From contig NZ_JAMTCP010000040.1 of NCBI RefSeq assembly GCF_024171885.1, positions 1 to 64,000 of the forward strand: a stretch of 64,000 nucleotides of DNA, given 5' to 3'. This stretch comes from Streptoalloteichus tenebrarius. Lineage in GTDB: Bacteria > Actinomycetota > Actinomycetes > Mycobacteriales > Pseudonocardiaceae. This document shows positions 1 through 9,151 of this stretch, one piece after another. The position numbers were made by a program, and so were the translations under genes. Under the pieces are notes generated by a model. That model had not been told where the DNA came from. It did no database searches and saw nothing but the letters and a program-made list of their open reading frames with translations. Numbering within the stretch: position 1 is the first letter of the stretch; each line of letters starts with the position of its first letter.

Positions 1-314
1 CCACACACACGACCGTCCAGTCGACCGCGCCGACGGCGTCGGAACGCTGCGGGACATGAGCCAGCAGACGGTCCCAGGTGCCGTCGGCGGACCAGCGGCG
101 AAAGCGCTCATAGACCGTCTTCCACGGCCCGTACCGCTCGGGCAGGTCCCGCCAGGCCGCCCCCGGTGGACAGCGTCCACAAGATCCCGTTGACCACCTG
201 ACGGCGGTCCCGCACCGGACGGCCCATCCGCGGCGGAGCCAGCAACGGCTCGATCAACACCCACGACTCATCAGTCAGCTCATGACGACGCACCACGAAC
301 CAACCAACGACCAC
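1..314 (-). pseudogene. IS5-family transposase, N-terminal part, frameshifted and cut by the window edge
   Basis: Reading leftward from an ATG at 314 the product begins with a typical IS5-family DNA-binding N-terminus (RRHELTDESW, EPLLAPP, GRPVRDRRQVVNGILW). In this frame it ends early, but a one-base shift at about 165-175 restores the family sequence AWRDLPERYGPW, then YERFRRWSADGTW, which runs to position 1. A G5 run sits at the switch point, so either a programmed frameshift (used by some IS5 subgroups) or a simple indel is possible. The catalytic DDE region lies outside the window. It is the best preserved of the transposase remnants here. Confidence 0.8.
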
Positions 315-354
315 AACACTTTGCGGACACGACCTAGCGCCGCCGGCCTGGGGC

Positions 355-1215
355 CTGTCCTCGAAGCCGGATGAGCAGCGTGGCCAGATCGGCCATCTCT
401 CGGTACGAGATGACGGTCTTGTCGCCGCGGGTGGCGATCACGCGGAACCGCTGAAGCCGGTCGACGCGGCGTTCGACCACGATGCGGCTCGCGGGCAGGC
501 GGCGGGGTCGAACGCCCGGGGACGACCGCCTGCCCGGCCGCGACGTCGCCTGTCCGGCCGCGACGCAGTCGGCTGGCCCGCCGAACCCGGCGTTCGCGGA
601 TGACGGCCGGGACACCCCGTCTACGCAGGCAGGTCCGGATCACGGGACTGGACAAACCCCCCCTGCCCGCGCTCACCCGCCTCAGCCGGATGACAGGCCC
701 TCCCCAGACCAGGGCAACAGAACGAGACGCCCTGCCATGACCAGGGTGAACACAGCGCGGTCGTTGACGTTGCCGCCAACCACCACCACCGAGTAGCGAC
801 CGGCCATCCCCCATCACAGGCCAGGTGGATCCTCGTGGCCGGTCCACCACGGGGACGACCGATACGTGATCACCTGATTCGGGGCCGACGGTGTGCTGGT
901 GGACGCGCACGGGTGCTGACGCCGACCCAGACCTCCCGGCCGCATTCGCTGACCACCTCGGCGCTCACCCGCGCCCGGGTCACCACAGTCAGGGTGCCGG
1001 CACGACCACCGCCAGAACCGGTGGCCGACACCTCTTCCACGGCCTACGCCCTACCGGCAGGCCACACCCGTCTTCGCCTCGACCAACCATCCCGCTGATC
1101 ACACGACACCTCACCCAGCCGTGGGCGCTCCTCCGCGCCGGAGACAGGCAACAACGGCTCGACCGCCTGCCACTGCTCGTCGGTCAACTCGTCCCTCGCG
1201 AACTCGGCCGCGACC
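355..1215 (-). pseudogene. Degenerate IS5-family transposase
   Basis: Fragments of one IS5-family transposase appear in order on the minus strand, but spread over different reading frames. The N-terminal motif DELTDEQWQAVEPLLP is near 1105-1195, a VHQHTVG-like stretch near 895, TKIHLACDG near 835, GGNVNDRAVF near 760, and the C-terminal VVERRVDRLQRF and DKTVISY motifs between about 480 and 370. No frame is open across the gene, so it is dead. Gene order and spacing fit a single element rather than several. Confidence 0.65.
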
Positions 1216-1307
1216 GCCAGGCCCGCGTTCCCGGTGGAGGCCACCGCTGCCCGCACACCGCCATCGACGACCAAACCCGCTGGCCCACACCGAAACACCG
1301 CCCGATG

Positions 1308-1540
1308 AGCGTCCACCGAGTACTTACCGACAACGCCTGGACCTACCGCGGCACAGGGAACGCTTCCACCGCACCCTGCTTGACGAAGGGGCCCACCACC
1401 AGCCCCACACCTCAGAAACCGGCCGCCAACACGCCCTCACACAGCCGTCCTCGACTGGTACGACTTTCACCGACCCCACACCAGCGTCGGCGGCCAGACA
1501 CCAGCCAGCCAGGTCACCAAGCGTCCCCGGACAGCGCACC
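1308..1540 (+). pseudogene. IS481-family transposase C-terminal remnant
   Basis: Three frames have to be joined to recover an IS481-like integrase-core C-terminus: VHRVLTDNAWTYRG from about 1308, ERFHRTLLDEG from about 1358, then DWYDFHRPHTSVGGQTPASQ towards 1520. These match the family landmarks (LTDNG, ERF.RTLL.EW, Y.HHRPH..LGG.PP). The N-terminal half is missing. It lies opposite in orientation to the IS5 remnants and shows repeated insertion at the left flank of the gene cluster. Confidence 0.7.
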
Positions 1541-1703
1541 TGGCGCCGCCGGGCCGGCGCCGAGCGCCTAGTACCGTCCGTCGCGCCGCCGTCGTCGCCT
1601 CCGCCGTCCCCAGGGGACCTCTGGATCGCGCCGTGTCGCGGCTGGCGTGCGCCCATCGGCACGCCGAGGGCACGCTGGTGCGTGGGGAGGGGTGACGGAC
1701 GGG

Positions 1704-2825
1704 ATGCTGCTGCTGACCTGCCGGGGATCGGCCGAGATCCGCGCGACCCACGACCGGACGCTGGAGTTCACCACCGACAGCGCGATCACCGGCAGGGCCA
1801 CCTGCGTGGTGGGTGTGGACGCCGCGCTCGTCAGCGGCGGACGGGTCGCCGGCCCGGTCCGGGTCACCATCACCTGCGGCGACCAGCGGGCGGTCGTGCG
1901 GGCGCTCGCCAGTTCGGCGTGGCGGCCCGGCGGCAGGGCGGTGATCCGCCGCAGCGGGGTGCGCCTGGCCAACACCCTGGCCACCGACGCCGACACGACA
2001 GCGGCCGACCTGCCCAGGGAGCTGGTGTCCCTGCTGGCGCGGCCGGACGCGGAGATCGAGGTCAGGGTCGACCGGGACGAGGGCCGGTGGGACGGCAGGG
2101 GTGGCGTCGTGCTCTGCCACGCCGGCGCGGACCCCGAGCGGCTCGCCGCCGAGATCGCCGCGGCCGACGTGGTGGTGGCCGAGGACCAGGAGGCCAGGGC
2201 ACTGGTCGGCGACGCCGCCCGCGTGGTGGGCGGGCCGCTCGGGGAGGCGGACGTGCCCGAGGGCGGCCGGGTGCTGGTGCTGGCCTCGGAGGACCTGCCG
2301 GGGGCGTCGGTCACCGCGTTGCTGGGCGCTCCGGAGCGGTTCGCCGTCGAGTGCGTGGGGCTGCCCGCGCCGCTGGCGGTCGCGGCCGCGTCCCCGGCGC
2401 GCGGGCGGCTGCTCGTGGGCGACCGGAGCCGGCGGCGGGAGCAGGTGCGGTCCGCTCCGGAGTCCCGGCTGGTGCTCCGGGTCCCCGCCTCCTCGCTGGA
2501 GGCGGTGTTCGCCGACGCCGAGCGGCTGCGCGGCACCAGGACCGCCGCGCTGGCCGGGGTCGCGGCCTCGGCCTGCGAGCAGCCGAGGTGGGGAGAGTTG
2601 GACGCGCTGCTGGCGGAGGCCCCGCGTGGCGGGGATGTGGTCTGCTGCCTGGACCCGGCCCCCGGCGGGGCCGGGGAGGACGAGCCGGGCGAGGACCCGT
2701 TCGTCGCCGCGTTGCTGGCCGAGGGGGTGCCGGCCCGCACGGTGGCGATGGCCCTGGCCCAGCGGCCGGACTGGGGCAGGAAGGCCGCGTACGACTTCGT
2801 GCTCCGGCACCGGTCGCGGGGCTGA
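1704..2825 (+). CDS. DUF371 domain protein with RsmI-like C-terminus
   Basis: This 373-residue protein starts with a DUF371-type domain (about residues 1-135, beginning LLLTCRGSAEIRATHDRTLE), followed by a middle part that recalls a degenerate tetrapyrrole-methylase fold (VVVAEDQEARALVG). It ends in an RsmI-like helical tail (RTVAMALAQRPDWGRKAAYD). The TPIGN-type motif of true RsmI is absent, so methylation of 16S rRNA is not claimed. The ATG at 1704 has GGGAGGGG about 11 bases upstream; the in-frame GTG at 1692 is the alternative. No function is known. It lies 76 bases before kamB on the same strand and may be a chromosomal gene outside the antibiotic cluster. Confidence 0.7.
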   Translation: MLLLTCRGSAEIRATHDRTLEFTTDSAITGRATCVVGVDAALVSGGRVAGPVRVTITCGDQRAVVRALASSAWRPGGRAVIRRSGVRLANTLATDADTTAADLPRELVSLLARPDAEIEVRVDRDEGRWDGRGGVVLCHAGADPERLAAEIAAADVVVAEDQEARALVGDAARVVGGPLGEADVPEGGRVLVLASEDLPGASVTALLGAPERFAVECVGLPAPLAVAAASPARGRLLVGDRSRRREQVRSAPESRLVLRVPASSLEAVFADAERLRGTRTAALAGVAASACEQPRWGELDALLAEAPRGGDVVCCLDPAPGGAGEDEPGEDPFVAALLAEGVPARTVAMALAQRPDWGRKAAYDFVLRHRSRG

Positions 2826-2901
2826 GCCGCGCGCCGGAGTGGATCTTGACGCGCTCCCGCGACCACGGGTCGCCGCCGTCGTCACGGCTACGCTGACCGG
2901 C

Positions 2902-3549
2902 ATGCGCCGCGTGGTGGGCAAGCGGGTCCAGGAGTTCTCCGACGCCGAGTTCGAGCAGCTACGGAGTCAGTACGACGACGTGGTGCTCGACGTCGGCACC
3001 GGCGACGGGAAGCATCCGTACAAGGTCGCCCGCCAGAACCCCTCCCGGCTGGTGGTGGCGCTCGACGCCGACAAGAGCCGGATGGAGAAGATCTCGGCGA
3101 AGGCGGCGGCCAAGCCCGCGAAGGGCGGCCTGCCCAACCTGCTGTACCTGTGGGCCACCGCCGAGCGGCTCCCCCCGTTGTCGGGGGTGGGCGAGCTGCA
3201 CGTCCTCATGCCGTGGGGCAGCCTGCTGCGCGGGGTCCTCGGCTCCTCGCCGGAGATGCTGCGCGGGATGGCGGCGGTGTGCCGGCCGGGCGCGTCCTTC
3301 CTGGTCGCGCTGAACCTGCACGCCTGGCGGCCCCCGGTGCCGGAGGTGGGCGAGCACCCCGAGCCCACCCCGGACTCCGCCGACGAGTGGCTGGCGCCCC
3401 GCTACGCCGAGGCCGGGTGGAAGCTCGCCGACTGCCGCTACCTGGAGCCGGAGGAGGTGGCGGGTCTGGAGACCTCCTGGACCCGCCGTCTGCACTCCTC
3501 CCGCGACCGGTTCGACGTGCTCGCGCTCACCGGCACGATCAGTCCGTGA
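2902..3549 (+). CDS. kamB: KamB-type 16S rRNA (adenine-1408-N1) methyltransferase, aminoglycoside resistance
   Basis: The 215-residue product has the SAM-binding motif LDVGTGDGKHPYKVA near residues 29-43, an ALDADKSRM acidic loop and the LMPWGSLLRG signature of the Kam/Npm family. These enzymes methylate N1 of A1408 in the ribosomal A site and give high resistance to kanamycins, tobramycin and apramycin. From memory the sequence is almost that of KamB from Streptoalloteichus tenebrarius, but no alignment was possible. There is no strong Shine-Dalgarno sequence before the ATG. The 3' end overlaps the converging GH65 gene by 11 bases. As a self-resistance gene it marks the left edge of the cluster and indicates that the product binds the decoding site. 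Confidence 0.93.
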   Translation: MRRVVGKRVQEFSDAEFEQLRSQYDDVVLDVGTGDGKHPYKVARQNPSRLVVALDADKSRMEKISAKAAAKPAKGGLPNLLYLWATAERLPPLSGVGELHVLMPWGSLLRGVLGSSPEMLRGMAAVCRPGASFLVALNLHAWRPPVPEVGEHPEPTPDSADEWLAPRYAEAGWKLADCRYLEPEEVAGLETSWTRRLHSSRDRFDVLALTGTISP

Positions 3550-5896
3550 CGCCGGACCCCGGGCGTCGGGCGGGCGTGAACGTCCGCCGCGCGCCGGGGG
3601 CCAGCTCGACGCGCGTGTCGTCGACCCGGACCGGCAGCGGCAGCGCGTTGTCCGCGTCGGCCAGCAACTCCACGGTCCCCGGGGTGAGCACCACGGTCAA
3701 ACCCCGGCCACGCCACCGCAGCGGAACCCGCAGCCGGGTCACGCCCTCCGGCAGCAGGGGGGCGAACCGCAGCTCCTCGCCGGCCGGGTCCGCGCCGAGG
3801 AAGCCGCGGACCAGCACCAGCCAGGCGCCGGCCGCCGCTCCGAGGTGGACGCCGTTGCGGAAGTTCTCCCTGGGCGCGAAGTCGAGGTTGTAGCGGGCGG
3901 ACCCGGCGAGCAGCCGCGTGGCCAGCGGGACGTCGCCGGCCCACGCCGCCGCGATGGCGTGCGTCATGGGGCTCAGCGAGCTGCCGTGCGCCGTGCGGGG
4001 CTCGTAGTACCGCAGGTTCCGTTCGATGTCGGAACGCGAGAATCGTTCGGACAACAACACCATCGTCTGGACGACGTCGGCCTGTTTGACCAGTCCGCCC
4101 GACCGGCGCTCGTCGTTCTCCTTCACCGGGAGGGGGAGATTCTGACCCGGGTGGCGCTCGCACGTCTCGTCGGGCAGTGAGAAGTACCCGTCGAAGACCG
4201 GGACCACACCGTCCCTGGTCGGCGGGAGATACACCTCCCCCGCCCAGTCGACCCATTTCTGGAGAAGCGTCCGACTGATTTCCCGCCGCTCCAGCTCCGC
4301 CAGGACCGACGGATTCCGGGCGGACAGGTCGAGAAGGGTTTCCGCCGCCCAGGACAGGCCCCAGCCCGCGAGGAGGTTGGTGCCGAAATGGTGATCGACG
4401 TCGTAATGGAACTCGTCGAACCCCATCACGCCACGCACGGTCCGCCCGCCCACCTCGGGGTCGAACCGGAGCAGCCCGGCGAGGTACCGCCCCGCCTCGG
4501 CGAGCAGCGGCACGCACTCCTCGTGGAGGACCTCCCGGTCCCCGGTGATCTCGACGTAGGAGCGGAGCGCGTGCAGCACGTCGGCGCTGGTGTGCACGAC
4601 CTGCTCGCCGGCCCGCTCCCGCCACTCGTCGTCCCGCAGGACGTCCCTGACCAGGGCGGGCGAGCCCGAGTCGCCGAACAGGTCGGCCTCCTCGGGGAAC
4701 CGGGCGCCGACGTGCCCGGTGCGCGCGGCGTGGGCGCACGCGGCGTCCACGGTGGAGATCCGGAACCGGAGCATCGCCCTGGCGGCGTCGGGGTCGGTCC
4801 ACGCGGCGTGCGGCAGGGCGAAGAACTCGGTGTTGTAGAAGAAGTGCCCCGAGTGGTATTCGCTGGTCAGCCCCCTGGCCGGCACGTTGTGGACCGCGCG
4901 GGCGCGGTCGATCGACCCGAACAGGTGGAACTGCGAGTAGCGCAGCCCCTCGACGAGCGTGGGGTCGCCGTCGACCTCGGCGTGCCGTTTCCAGCGGCGG
5001 GCCCAGATCTTTTCGTGCTCGGCGACGACCCGGTCCAGGTCGGGCACGGCGTCCACGTCCGGGTCGACGGCCGGGGCGTCGTCGAACGGCGCGTCGACCA
5101 CCGCGAGCGTGTCGACGCGCAGGTCGCGTCCTGCCCCTCCGGCGAAACGCAGGCCCTCGGCCAGGCGCGTGCGGCCGACGACGACGTCCCTGGCCGCCGG
5201 GTCGGCGAGGACCGCCAGCCGCTCGACGAGTTCCTCCTGGTGGCCGAAGCTGCGGACCCGCAGGTCGAGTCGGCCCGGCCGGTGGGCGACCTCCAGCGGC
5301 TCCGCGTGGTGCAGCCGGACCCGGGGCAGCGTCCCGCCGAGGTCGCCGTTGCCCGTCGACCAGTCCACCCCGGTCAGCACGGTGACCGGCGCGTCGTGGT
5401 CCAGCGGGGTCACCACGAGGCGCTGGAGCAGCGTCGCGGTGAACTGGGCCGGCAGCAGCACGGTCGACGCGACGCGGGTGTGCCGGCCCCGGCCGTCCCG
5501 CACGGTCACGACCAGTTCCTGGCGCGCGCGGCGCAGGTCGAGGCGCTGCCGGAACTCGGTGATCCGGTCGGGTGTCACCGTCAGGGGCAGCCCGTCGACG
5601 AGGACGCTCCGGAAGGCCGGGGTGGGCGCGTTGACGAGGTGCCGGCGCACGGTCAGCGCCCTGGCGTACCAGCGCGCGTGGAAGAAGCCGGGCCAGCCGC
5701 CGCCCGCCTCGAAGTCCACTGTGGCCCGAACGCCGACGCGCCCGTTGGACAGGGCGAAGAGGCTCTCGTAGTAGCTGTCCTCGGTGGGGCGGTAGCTGGT
5801 CCGCTCGATGGTCCAGCCGGGGTCCGCGCCCGGGGCTGCGTTTGGGGCTGCGCCCGGGGCGGCGTCCCGGCCCCCGCCCTCCGCCGTGATCGTCAT
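3539..5896 (-). CDS. Glycoside hydrolase family 65 protein (kojibiose/trehalose phosphorylase-like)
   Basis: The 785-residue protein matches GH65 throughout: an N-terminal beta-sandwich, the SGHFFYNTEFF segment (family GHvFWDTE), the general acid in GFDEFH (about Glu495), KQADVVQ and EPRTAHGSSLSP. GH65 enzymes phosphorolyse or hydrolyse alpha-glucosides such as trehalose, kojibiose and maltose, and may run in reverse to build them. The ATG at 5896 overlaps the stop of the upstream epimerase gene, so the two are translationally coupled. In an aminoglycoside cluster it could make or trim an alpha-glycosidic, even trehalose-like, bond; that role is inferred. Phosphorylase and hydrolase cannot be told apart by eye. 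Confidence 0.9.
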   Translation of the reverse strand: MTITAEGGGRDAAPGAAPNAAPGADPGWTIERTSYRPTEDSYYESLFALSNGRVGVRATVDFEAGGGWPGFFHARWYARALTVRRHLVNAPTPAFRSVLVDGLPLTVTPDRITEFRQRLDLRRARQELVVTVRDGRGRHTRVASTVLLPAQFTATLLQRLVVTPLDHDAPVTVLTGVDWSTGNGDLGGTLPRVRLHHAEPLEVAHRPGRLDLRVRSFGHQEELVERLAVLADPAARDVVVGRTRLAEGLRFAGGAGRDLRVDTLAVVDAPFDDAPAVDPDVDAVPDLDRVVAEHEKIWARRWKRHAEVDGDPTLVEGLRYSQFHLFGSIDRARAVHNVPARGLTSEYHSGHFFYNTEFFALPHAAWTDPDAARAMLRFRISTVDAACAHAARTGHVGARFPEEADLFGDSGSPALVRDVLRDDEWRERAGEQVVHTSADVLHALRSYVEITGDREVLHEECVPLLAEAGRYLAGLLRFDPEVGGRTVRGVMGFDEFHYDVDHHFGTNLLAGWGLSWAAETLLDLSARNPSVLAELERREISRTLLQKWVDWAGEVYLPPTRDGVVPVFDGYFSLPDETCERHPGQNLPLPVKENDERRSGGLVKQADVVQTMVLLSERFSRSDIERNLRYYEPRTAHGSSLSPMTHAIAAAWAGDVPLATRLLAGSARYNLDFAPRENFRNGVHLGAAAGAWLVLVRGFLGADPAGEELRFAPLLPEGVTRLRVPLRWRGRGLTVVLTPGTVELLADADNALPLPVRVDDTRVELAPGARRTFTPARRPGSGVTD

Positions 5897-6831
5897 CGCT
5901 GCGCACCACCGATCCGCCACTGGTCCTCGATCATCCGTTCCAGGCTGGACCGCTCCGGGGTCCAGCCGAGGTCCCGGCGCGCGGCGGTGGTGTCCGCCGC
6001 GAGCCAGGGCTGGTCGGCGGGGTTCGGCGGGCCGTGCTCCACGGGCACCCGCCGCCCGGTGACCTGTTCCACCGCCGCGACGACCTCGCGGACGCTCGCC
6101 GGGACCGCGCCCAGGTTGAACACCCGCGCCGGCCGCCGCGCCGGCGTCGCGACGGCGCGGGCGACCGCGTCGGCGACGTCGGCCACGTGCACGAAGTCCC
6201 GCACGGTCGTGCCGTCCCCGTTGACGGGCAGCGCCGGGCTCCGGCCGGAGGCGACGGCCAGCGCCCGCGCGACGAGCGTGCTGTCGTCGGGGCCGACACC
6301 GGGTCGGACGCTGCCGGCGGCGTTGAACAGGCGCAGCGAGACCGCCGACACCGCGCCGGTCGCGGCGTACCAGCCGACCGCCTGCTCGGCCGCGAGCTTG
6401 GTGGCGCCGTACACGCTGGTCGGCGCGGTCGGGTGGGACTCGGGGACCGGAGCGTGGCCGGTCGGCCCGTAGACCGCGCCGCTGGACAGGAACACCACGC
6501 GGGGCGGGTCGTCGCCGTCCCGCCGGCGGGCGACGAGCGCGTCGAGCACGTTCAGGGTGGCCACGACGTTGGCCCGGTAGTACGGGCCGACGGCCGCGCC
6601 GCTGCCCCTGACCCGGGTCAGCCCGGCGAGGTGGCAGACCGCCTCGGCGCCGTCGACCGCCGCCCGCGCCGCCGACGCGTCGGTCAGGTCGAGGTGGCGA
6701 GCCGGCACTCCCGGCGGCCACCCGACCTGGCGGCGGTGCCCGACGGCGGTCAGCTCGTGCCCGTCGTGGAGCAGCCGCGCGAGGACGGCCTGGCCGACGT
6801 AACCGGCGGCCCCCGTCACGATGATCCGCAT
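5893..6831 (-). CDS. NAD-dependent epimerase/dehydratase (UDP-glucose 4-epimerase-like)
   Basis: This 312-residue extended short-chain dehydrogenase begins MRIIVTGAAGYVGQ (Rossmann GxxGxxG), followed by HLAGLTRV, FLSSGAVYG and the catalytic YGATK. The C-terminal sugar-binding part contains DFVHVADVADAV and FNLGA. Such enzymes epimerise, oxidise or dehydrate nucleotide sugars. The gene ends inside the GH65 start codon (ATGA overlap) and follows the pentapeptide gene, forming an operon read from about 9151 to 3539. It is distinct from the second epimerase at 27858 and may supply a sugar for the GH65 enzyme. Its substrate is unknown. Confidence 0.88.
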   Translation of the reverse strand: MRIIVTGAAGYVGQAVLARLLHDGHELTAVGHRRQVGWPPGVPARHLDLTDASAARAAVDGAEAVCHLAGLTRVRGSGAAVGPYYRANVVATLNVLDALVARRRDGDDPPRVVFLSSGAVYGPTGHAPVPESHPTAPTSVYGATKLAAEQAVGWYAATGAVSAVSLRLFNAAGSVRPGVGPDDSTLVARALAVASGRSPALPVNGDGTTVRDFVHVADVADAVARAVATPARRPARVFNLGAVPASVREVVAAVEQVTGRRVPVEHGPPNPADQPWLAADTTAARRDLGWTPERSSLERMIEDQWRIGGAQR

Positions 6832-6878
6832 GTCCTTCCCCGGTGGTTGGGCGCCGGAGCGCCGGCCAGGAGGGCCGA

Positions 6879-8135
6879 CTACGACGCCGAGGCCGACAGC
6901 GCCGAGGGCAGTCCCACGGCCTGGTCCAGCAGGGCGCGGCGCAGGTCCGCCCCGGTCAGGTCGGCCCCGGTGAGGTCGGCCTGCTGGAACGAGGCGAACT
7001 CCAGGTCGGCCCCGGTGAGGTCGGCTCCCCGCAGCGACGCGCGCTTGAGGTGGCCCCTGGCCAGGCACGAGCGGGCCAGCGCGGCGCCGTCGAGCGCGCC
7101 GTCGGACGCGTTGAGCCGATATCCGTCCACATCGGACAGATCAGCGCCGGTCAGGTCGCAGTGCTCCAGCGACGGCGCGTACGCGAGGTTGGCGCCCGCG
7201 AGGTCCTCGTGCCGCAGGGCGGTCGTCACCGCGCTGAGCGTCTCGTAGCTGTCCGCGCGCAGGGCGCACCACCACCGCGCGACGTCGACCTGACGGAAGG
7301 TGGACCGGGGGCCGTCCGGTTCGGCCGACGACAGCAGCCGGTACAGCACCGCCGTCGTGCGCGGCGCCGGAGCGGGCTCGTCCGGCCCCGGCGCGGCCGT
7401 CTGATCGGGGGCCGCTGGCCAGTGCCGGCGCAGCAGACCGACCACAGTGGACCGCAGCGCGTCCGCCCCCGCCGCGACGGCCTCGGCCAGGCGCGCGGGA
7501 GGGCTCAGCGGGTCGAAGTCCGGCCGCCGGGCCAGGAGGTCGCCCGCCGCCACGACGGCGCGGGGGTCCCCACCGCCGAGCGCGGACGCGAACCCGTCGA
7601 CGAGGTCCGCCACCGGTTCGGCGGGCGCCGCGTCGTCCGGCTGAGGGGGCAGGGTCAGCAGGAGCGTGCCGGGCAACGCGTGCCGCACCACGAAGCACGC
7701 GCCGCTGACGTAGAGCGCCAGCCGGGTCCTCGGCAGCCGCTCCCGCAGCCGCTCCACCAGGTTGCGCAGGACCAGCCCGTCGATCGGGCGTCCGCCGGCC
7801 GCGGCCAGGTCCGGGGCGTCCAGCAACAGCACGTCCGGTGGCGTGGCGCGGTCCGCGACCTGGCGCAGCGGGCCGCCGGAGGCGATCTCCGCGCCGGCCA
7901 GCCGCAGGACCTCCACGGACAGGCCGGCGGCGGTGAGCCGGGCCAGCGCGCCGGCGTCCGGCCGGGGCCGGCCGGCGCGGGCGGTCACGACCAGCAACCC
8001 GCCGACGGGCAGCCGCCCGGTGAGGAGCTCCACCGCCGTGGCCGGGCCGCGCGCCGCCACCTCGGCGAGGGTCTCGTCCGGGGGCTGGCCGTCCAGCTCT
8101 CCGGCCCAGCCCCAGACCCCGGCGTCGGCGCTCAC
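6879..8135 (-). CDS. Protein with C-terminal pentapeptide repeats
   Basis: The 418-residue product has an N-terminal 300 residues of unclear fold (LLVVTARAG, DVLLLDAPDL, LALYVSGACFVV). A run of A(D/N)LxG pentapeptide repeats follows near the C-terminus (ADLTGADL, ASFQQADLTGADLTGADL). Pentapeptide repeats form right-handed beta-helices and often mediate binding; some mimic DNA. The N-terminal half with LLLDAPDL and a clustered Val/Leu core may be a CHAT-like or Rossmann-like module, but this is not certain. The GTG start at 8135 overlaps the stop of the upstream toroid gene (GTGA), so the two are coupled. A role in the pathway is not known. Confidence 0.75.
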   Translation of the reverse strand: MSADAGVWGWAGELDGQPPDETLAEVAARGPATAVELLTGRLPVGGLLVVTARAGRPRPDAGALARLTAAGLSVEVLRLAGAEIASGGPLRQVADRATPPDVLLLDAPDLAAAGGRPIDGLVLRNLVERLRERLPRTRLALYVSGACFVVRHALPGTLLLTLPPQPDDAAPAEPVADLVDGFASALGGGDPRAVVAAGDLLARRPDFDPLSPPARLAEAVAAGADALRSTVVGLLRRHWPAAPDQTAAPGPDEPAPAPRTTAVLYRLLSSAEPDGPRSTFRQVDVARWWCALRADSYETLSAVTTALRHEDLAGANLAYAPSLEHCDLTGADLSDVDGYRLNASDGALDGAALARSCLARGHLKRASLRGADLTGADLEFASFQQADLTGADLTGADLRRALLDQAVGLPSALSASAS

Positions 8136-9151
8136 CGCTTCCCCGCCCACACCCGCTCGCCGCTGGCCAGGTTCCTGCCGATGAGGTCGAGCCACAGCAC
8201 GTACTCGGCCGTCATGTCCAGGTCGCCCCAGAACAGGTCGGCCACGTCGCCGGTCTCCTCCTCCGACCAGTAGCCGTACGGCGACTGCCGCTCGCACAGC
8301 AGGGTCCCGATGCCCTCGGCGATCTCCCGGTAGCGCGGCCTGCCGGTGAGGCGGTAGAGCAGCGCGGCGGCCACGCCGGCCTTGCCGCAGGAGGAGTCGA
8401 CGAAGGCGTCCTCGTCGCAGTCCTCGTCCATGTAGGTCATCAGGTCCGTGGCGAGGTCGAGGTAGGCGCGGTCCTCGGTCGCCTCGTACAGCGCCGTGAG
8501 GAAGAAGGCCGGCAGGCCGATGAAGTACCAGTCGCCCTCGGCCTTGCGCACCTGCACGGCGACCGCGTCGTCGCTCGTCAGCACCGCGCCCGAGGCGTCG
8601 GCGACGGCGTGGAACACGTTCTTGCGGTCGGGCTGCCCCACCCACAGGGAGCCGAGGAAGTCGGCGGCGGAACGGGCGGTGTCGACACGACCGGTGTAGA
8701 GCGCGGCGAGGCCGCTGATGCTGGTGGAGACCGAGTCGCAGCGCCCGTCGCCGGGGATGGCCGGGCCGTGCGAGCGGAACCCGCCCGTGGCCGGGTTACG
8801 CATCGTCTCGACGAAGGACATCAGCTTGCGGGACAGGCCGAACCGCCCGAGCACGTGCGCGCCGATGGTCAGGTAGCCGTTGGCGTAGAGGTAGTGGACG
8901 TCGAGGAAGTACCGCTCCTCCCTCGGCTGCGGGATGTCCCCGTCCGGCTGGAGCAGCGACGTGACGTAGTCGGCGACGGCGCTGGCGGCCTGCGTGTGGC
9001 CCGCCGTGTGCAGCGCCCACATCCCCTTGTAGCAGGACTCGATGACGGCGGTGCGGGAGGGCAGCGCGCCGTTCGGGCGTTGCCGTTCCACCAGCCAGTC
9101 CGCCGCTCGCTGGGCCGCGTTCTTCAGCTCATGCGGGCTGTTTCCGCTCAA
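8132..9151 (-). CDS. Alpha/alpha-toroid protein (terpene-cyclase/prenyltransferase-like repeat fold)
   Basis: The 339-residue protein consists of repeated helical hairpins with motifs such as AADWLVERQRPNGALP, YFLDVHYLYANGYL, GGFRSHGP and QSPYGYWSEEE, typical of (alpha/alpha)6 toroids found in prenyltransferase-like and six-hairpin glycosidase proteins. The DXDD or QW motifs of real squalene-type cyclases are not evident. It is the first gene of the leftward operon (toroid, pentapeptide, epimerase, GH65) and diverges from the PseG-like gene across a 632-base gap. It could bind or cleave a sugar, but this is only suggested by fold and context. Confidence 0.7.
   Translation of the reverse strand: MSGNSPHELKNAAQRAADWLVERQRPNGALPSRTAVIESCYKGMWALHTAGHTQAASAVADYVTSLLQPDGDIPQPREERYFLDVHYLYANGYLTIGAHVLGRFGLSRKLMSFVETMRNPATGGFRSHGPAIPGDGRCDSVSTSISGLAALYTGRVDTARSAADFLGSLWVGQPDRKNVFHAVADASGAVLTSDDAVAVQVRKAEGDWYFIGLPAFFLTALYEATEDRAYLDLATDLMTYMDEDCDEDAFVDSSCGKAGVAAALLYRLTGRPRYREIAEGIGTLLCERQSPYGYWSEEETGDVADLFWGDLDMTAEYVLWLDLIGRNLASGERVWAGKR

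Noticed and set aside
3539-6721. A single 1060-residue fusion of an epimerase-shadow and GH65
   Set aside because: The N-terminal 275 residues are an out-of-frame reading of the epimerase gene. The GH65 gene has its own ATG at 5896 overlapping the epimerase stop.
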